NCBI GenBank assembly: GCA_016931875.1
Contig: JAFGDX010000454.1
Span: 1-7,462, forward strand
Length of the DNA stretch: 7,462 nt
Reading direction: 5' to 3'
Source: Prolixibacteraceae bacterium
Lineage (GTDB): Bacteria; Bacteroidota; Bacteroidia; Bacteroidales; Prolixibacteraceae
How positions within the stretch are numbered: the first letter of the stretch is position 1; the number at the start of each line of letters is the position of its first letter. Positions 6,464 to 7,462 of the stretch are shown piece by piece. The translations under genes were made by a program, and so were the position numbers. The notes beneath the pieces were generated by a model. That model saw nothing but the letters and a program-made list of their open reading frames with translations. It was not told where the DNA came from and ran no database searches.

Positions 6464-6943
6464 TTAATTTTTCCGGTTTGCTTTAACCAGGTTATACATA
6501 TTGTCAATATCAAAATAGGCGATTAACAGCCCGCTGACCGGCAGAACCAGGTAAACAATGCCCAGCGGCATACCTAAAGCAGCTGATTTTACCGAAAGAT
6601 AAAACCGCGTATAGACCAGCCAGGAGCCTCCAATTACCATTACTGTTATGGCAAATAAAATCACCACTACGCTGATAATCATTTCCAGCTTAAATTTTCG
6701 TTGGGCTGAACTGCGTTGCAGCAACAAATCAATGGCCAGATGTTCACGTTTACCCGCCACGTATGCGGCTCCCAAAAGACCGACCCAAATAAGCAAATAA
6801 CCGGCCAGTTCATCGGTGTAGCTGCTTGGCGAATTTAACAGGTATCTGCTGGCTACCTGCCAGAGAACATCCAGAACAAGGATACTTAGCAGAAACACAA
6901 GTACCCATTCCAGCGCTTTATCAATGGTTTTCCGTATACTCAT
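6464..6943 (-). CDS. dctQ: TRAP transporter small permease subunit, DctQ family
   Basis: A 159-aa inner-membrane protein with four predicted helices at about 11-32, 46-64, 87-110 and 124-144. The DctQ hallmark runs from the end of helix 1 through helix 2: ASRYLLNSPSSYTDELAGYL, then WVGLLGAAYVAGKREHLAID. This includes the conserved Arg33, the Glu45 region and the GKREH turn (65-69). Length and topology are normal for the family. It sits between dctP (12-nt gap) and dctM (5-nt gap) in the standard P-Q-M order. DctQ packs beside DctM, stabilises the complex and helps dock the periplasmic receptor. No Shine-Dalgarno sequence is seen before ATG 6943, as common in Bacteroidota. Confidence 0.93.
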   Translation of the reverse strand: MSIRKTIDKALEWVLVFLLSILVLDVLWQVASRYLLNSPSSYTDELAGYLLIWVGLLGAAYVAGKREHLAIDLLLQRSSAQRKFKLEMIISVVVILFAITVMVIGGSWLVYTRFYLSVKSAALGMPLGIVYLVLPVSGLLIAYFDIDNMYNLVKANRKN

Positions 6944-6955
6944 AATTTACTGATT

Positions 6956-7462
6956 TTATTTAACGGCCTGAATCCGTTTGATGTAGGAATAGATAATTTC
7001 GTTGTCGTTATAACTCTCAAGCAAAGGTTGAACCATTTCAATAAAAGGCTCTTTATCCGGATAAATGATTTCAACACCTGCCTTTTGCACTTCTTCCAGC
7101 GATTCTTTTTCTGATTCGGCCCAGAGTTTCCGTTCCAGTTTTGCCGATTCATCAGCAGCCTGCTGCAGCCATTGTTTTTCCTGATCGCTCAACTTTTCCC
7201 AAATAATTTGGCTTACCACAAGCACGTCGGGGATGGTTGTGTGCTCATCCAGTGAATAATATTTACAAACTTCATAATGTCTTGAAGTGTAAAGACTTGG
7301 TGGATTGTTTTCAGCGCCGTCAACCACACCACTTTGCAAAGCAGTATAAAGTTCGCCCCACGAAATCGGGGTTGCCGAGCCTCCCAGGGCGCGAATCATT
7401 TCAACCGCGGTTATACTTCGCATTACCCTAATTTTTAAACCGGCCAAATCATCGGGGTGATG
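6956..7462 (-). CDS. dctP: TRAP transporter periplasmic substrate receptor, DctP family, C-terminal part (5' end outside window)
   Basis: The frame is open to the window edge and shows the last 168 residues, beginning HHPDDLAGLKIRVMRS. The TTG at 7447 is an internal Leu of the conserved DL-x-GLKIRV motif, not a start. Visible Arg12 (KIRVM) and Asn52 (VVDGAENNP) are 40 residues apart, the same spacing as Arg147 and Asn187 of the sialic-acid receptor SiaP. Arg147 binds the substrate carboxylate and Asn187 also lines the pocket. The rest (YTSRHYEVCKYYSL, LSDQEKQWLQQAADESAKLE, then VEIIYPDKEPF) follows the family pattern to the stop at 6956. The receptor captures an organic acid in the periplasm and delivers it to DctQM. 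The N-terminal lobe and signal peptide are missing, so substrate cannot be assigned. Confidence 0.93.
   Translation of the reverse strand, partial: HHPDDLAGLKIRVMRSITAVEMIRALGGSATPISWGELYTALQSGVVDGAENNPPSLYTSRHYEVCKYYSLDEHTTIPDVLVVSQIIWEKLSDQEKQWLQQAADESAKLERKLWAESEKESLEEVQKAGVEIIYPDKEPFIEMVQPLLESYNDNEIIYSYIKRIQAVK

Noticed and set aside
6022..6486. 154-codon plus-strand frame antisense to dctM
   Set aside because: It is the mirror of the dctM coding sequence, whose family motifs are unambiguous; the antisense translation has no domain signature.
1..7462. CRISPR arrays, insertion sequences, tRNA or rRNA genes
   Set aside because: No regularly spaced repeats, transposase motifs, terminal inverted repeats or RNA-gene folds were found on either strand.

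Overview
The window looks like a chromosomal segment from a marine-type or anaerobic Bacteroidota, plausibly Marinilabiliales/Prolixibacteraceae. This is inferred from several things: an AT-rich genome with very AT-rich intergenic DNA, starts that mostly lack a Shine-Dalgarno sequence, an S1 sulfatase, secreted M14 proteins whose signal peptides end in FAQ or FSA, and general protein character. The genus cannot be fixed from sequence alone.

Layout. (1) Positions 1-328, plus strand: the 3' end of an S1-type sulfatase. (2) Positions 329-666: a gene-free, AT-rich stretch that should hold the promoter of the next operon. (3) Positions 667-4409, plus strand: two exported M14 (zinc carboxypeptidase) family proteins, 670 and 575 aa, 2 nt apart and so co-transcribed. 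The second keeps the full set of M14 active-site residues. The first has the same fold landmarks, including the same Asp-rich, Ca-binding-like insert, but has lost every zinc ligand, the substrate-binding Asn-Arg and Tyr, and the catalytic Glu. (4) Positions 4432-4463: a strong hairpin with a T-tract that ends this operon and faces the next, convergent gene. (5) Positions 4465-4929, minus strand: a HAD phosphatase of the MDP-1 type. (6) Positions 4945-4971: a rho-independent terminator on the minus strand. (7) Positions 4995-7462, minus strand: a TRAP transporter operon in the order dctP (5' end outside the window), dctQ, dctM.

How the genes work together. The TRAP genes form one uptake system: periplasmic receptor, small permease and large permease, driven by a sodium or proton gradient. 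It imports a small organic acid whose identity is not readable here. The M14 pair most likely acts in the periplasm or outside the cell on peptides or peptide-like amides, with one catalytic and one non-catalytic partner. The sulfatase belongs to an upstream unit, perhaps for sulfated glycan use, that is cut by the window edge.

The most interesting observation is the active/inactive M14 pair. The large TRAP permease is second: it carries about 65 extra residues that look like two additional membrane helices.
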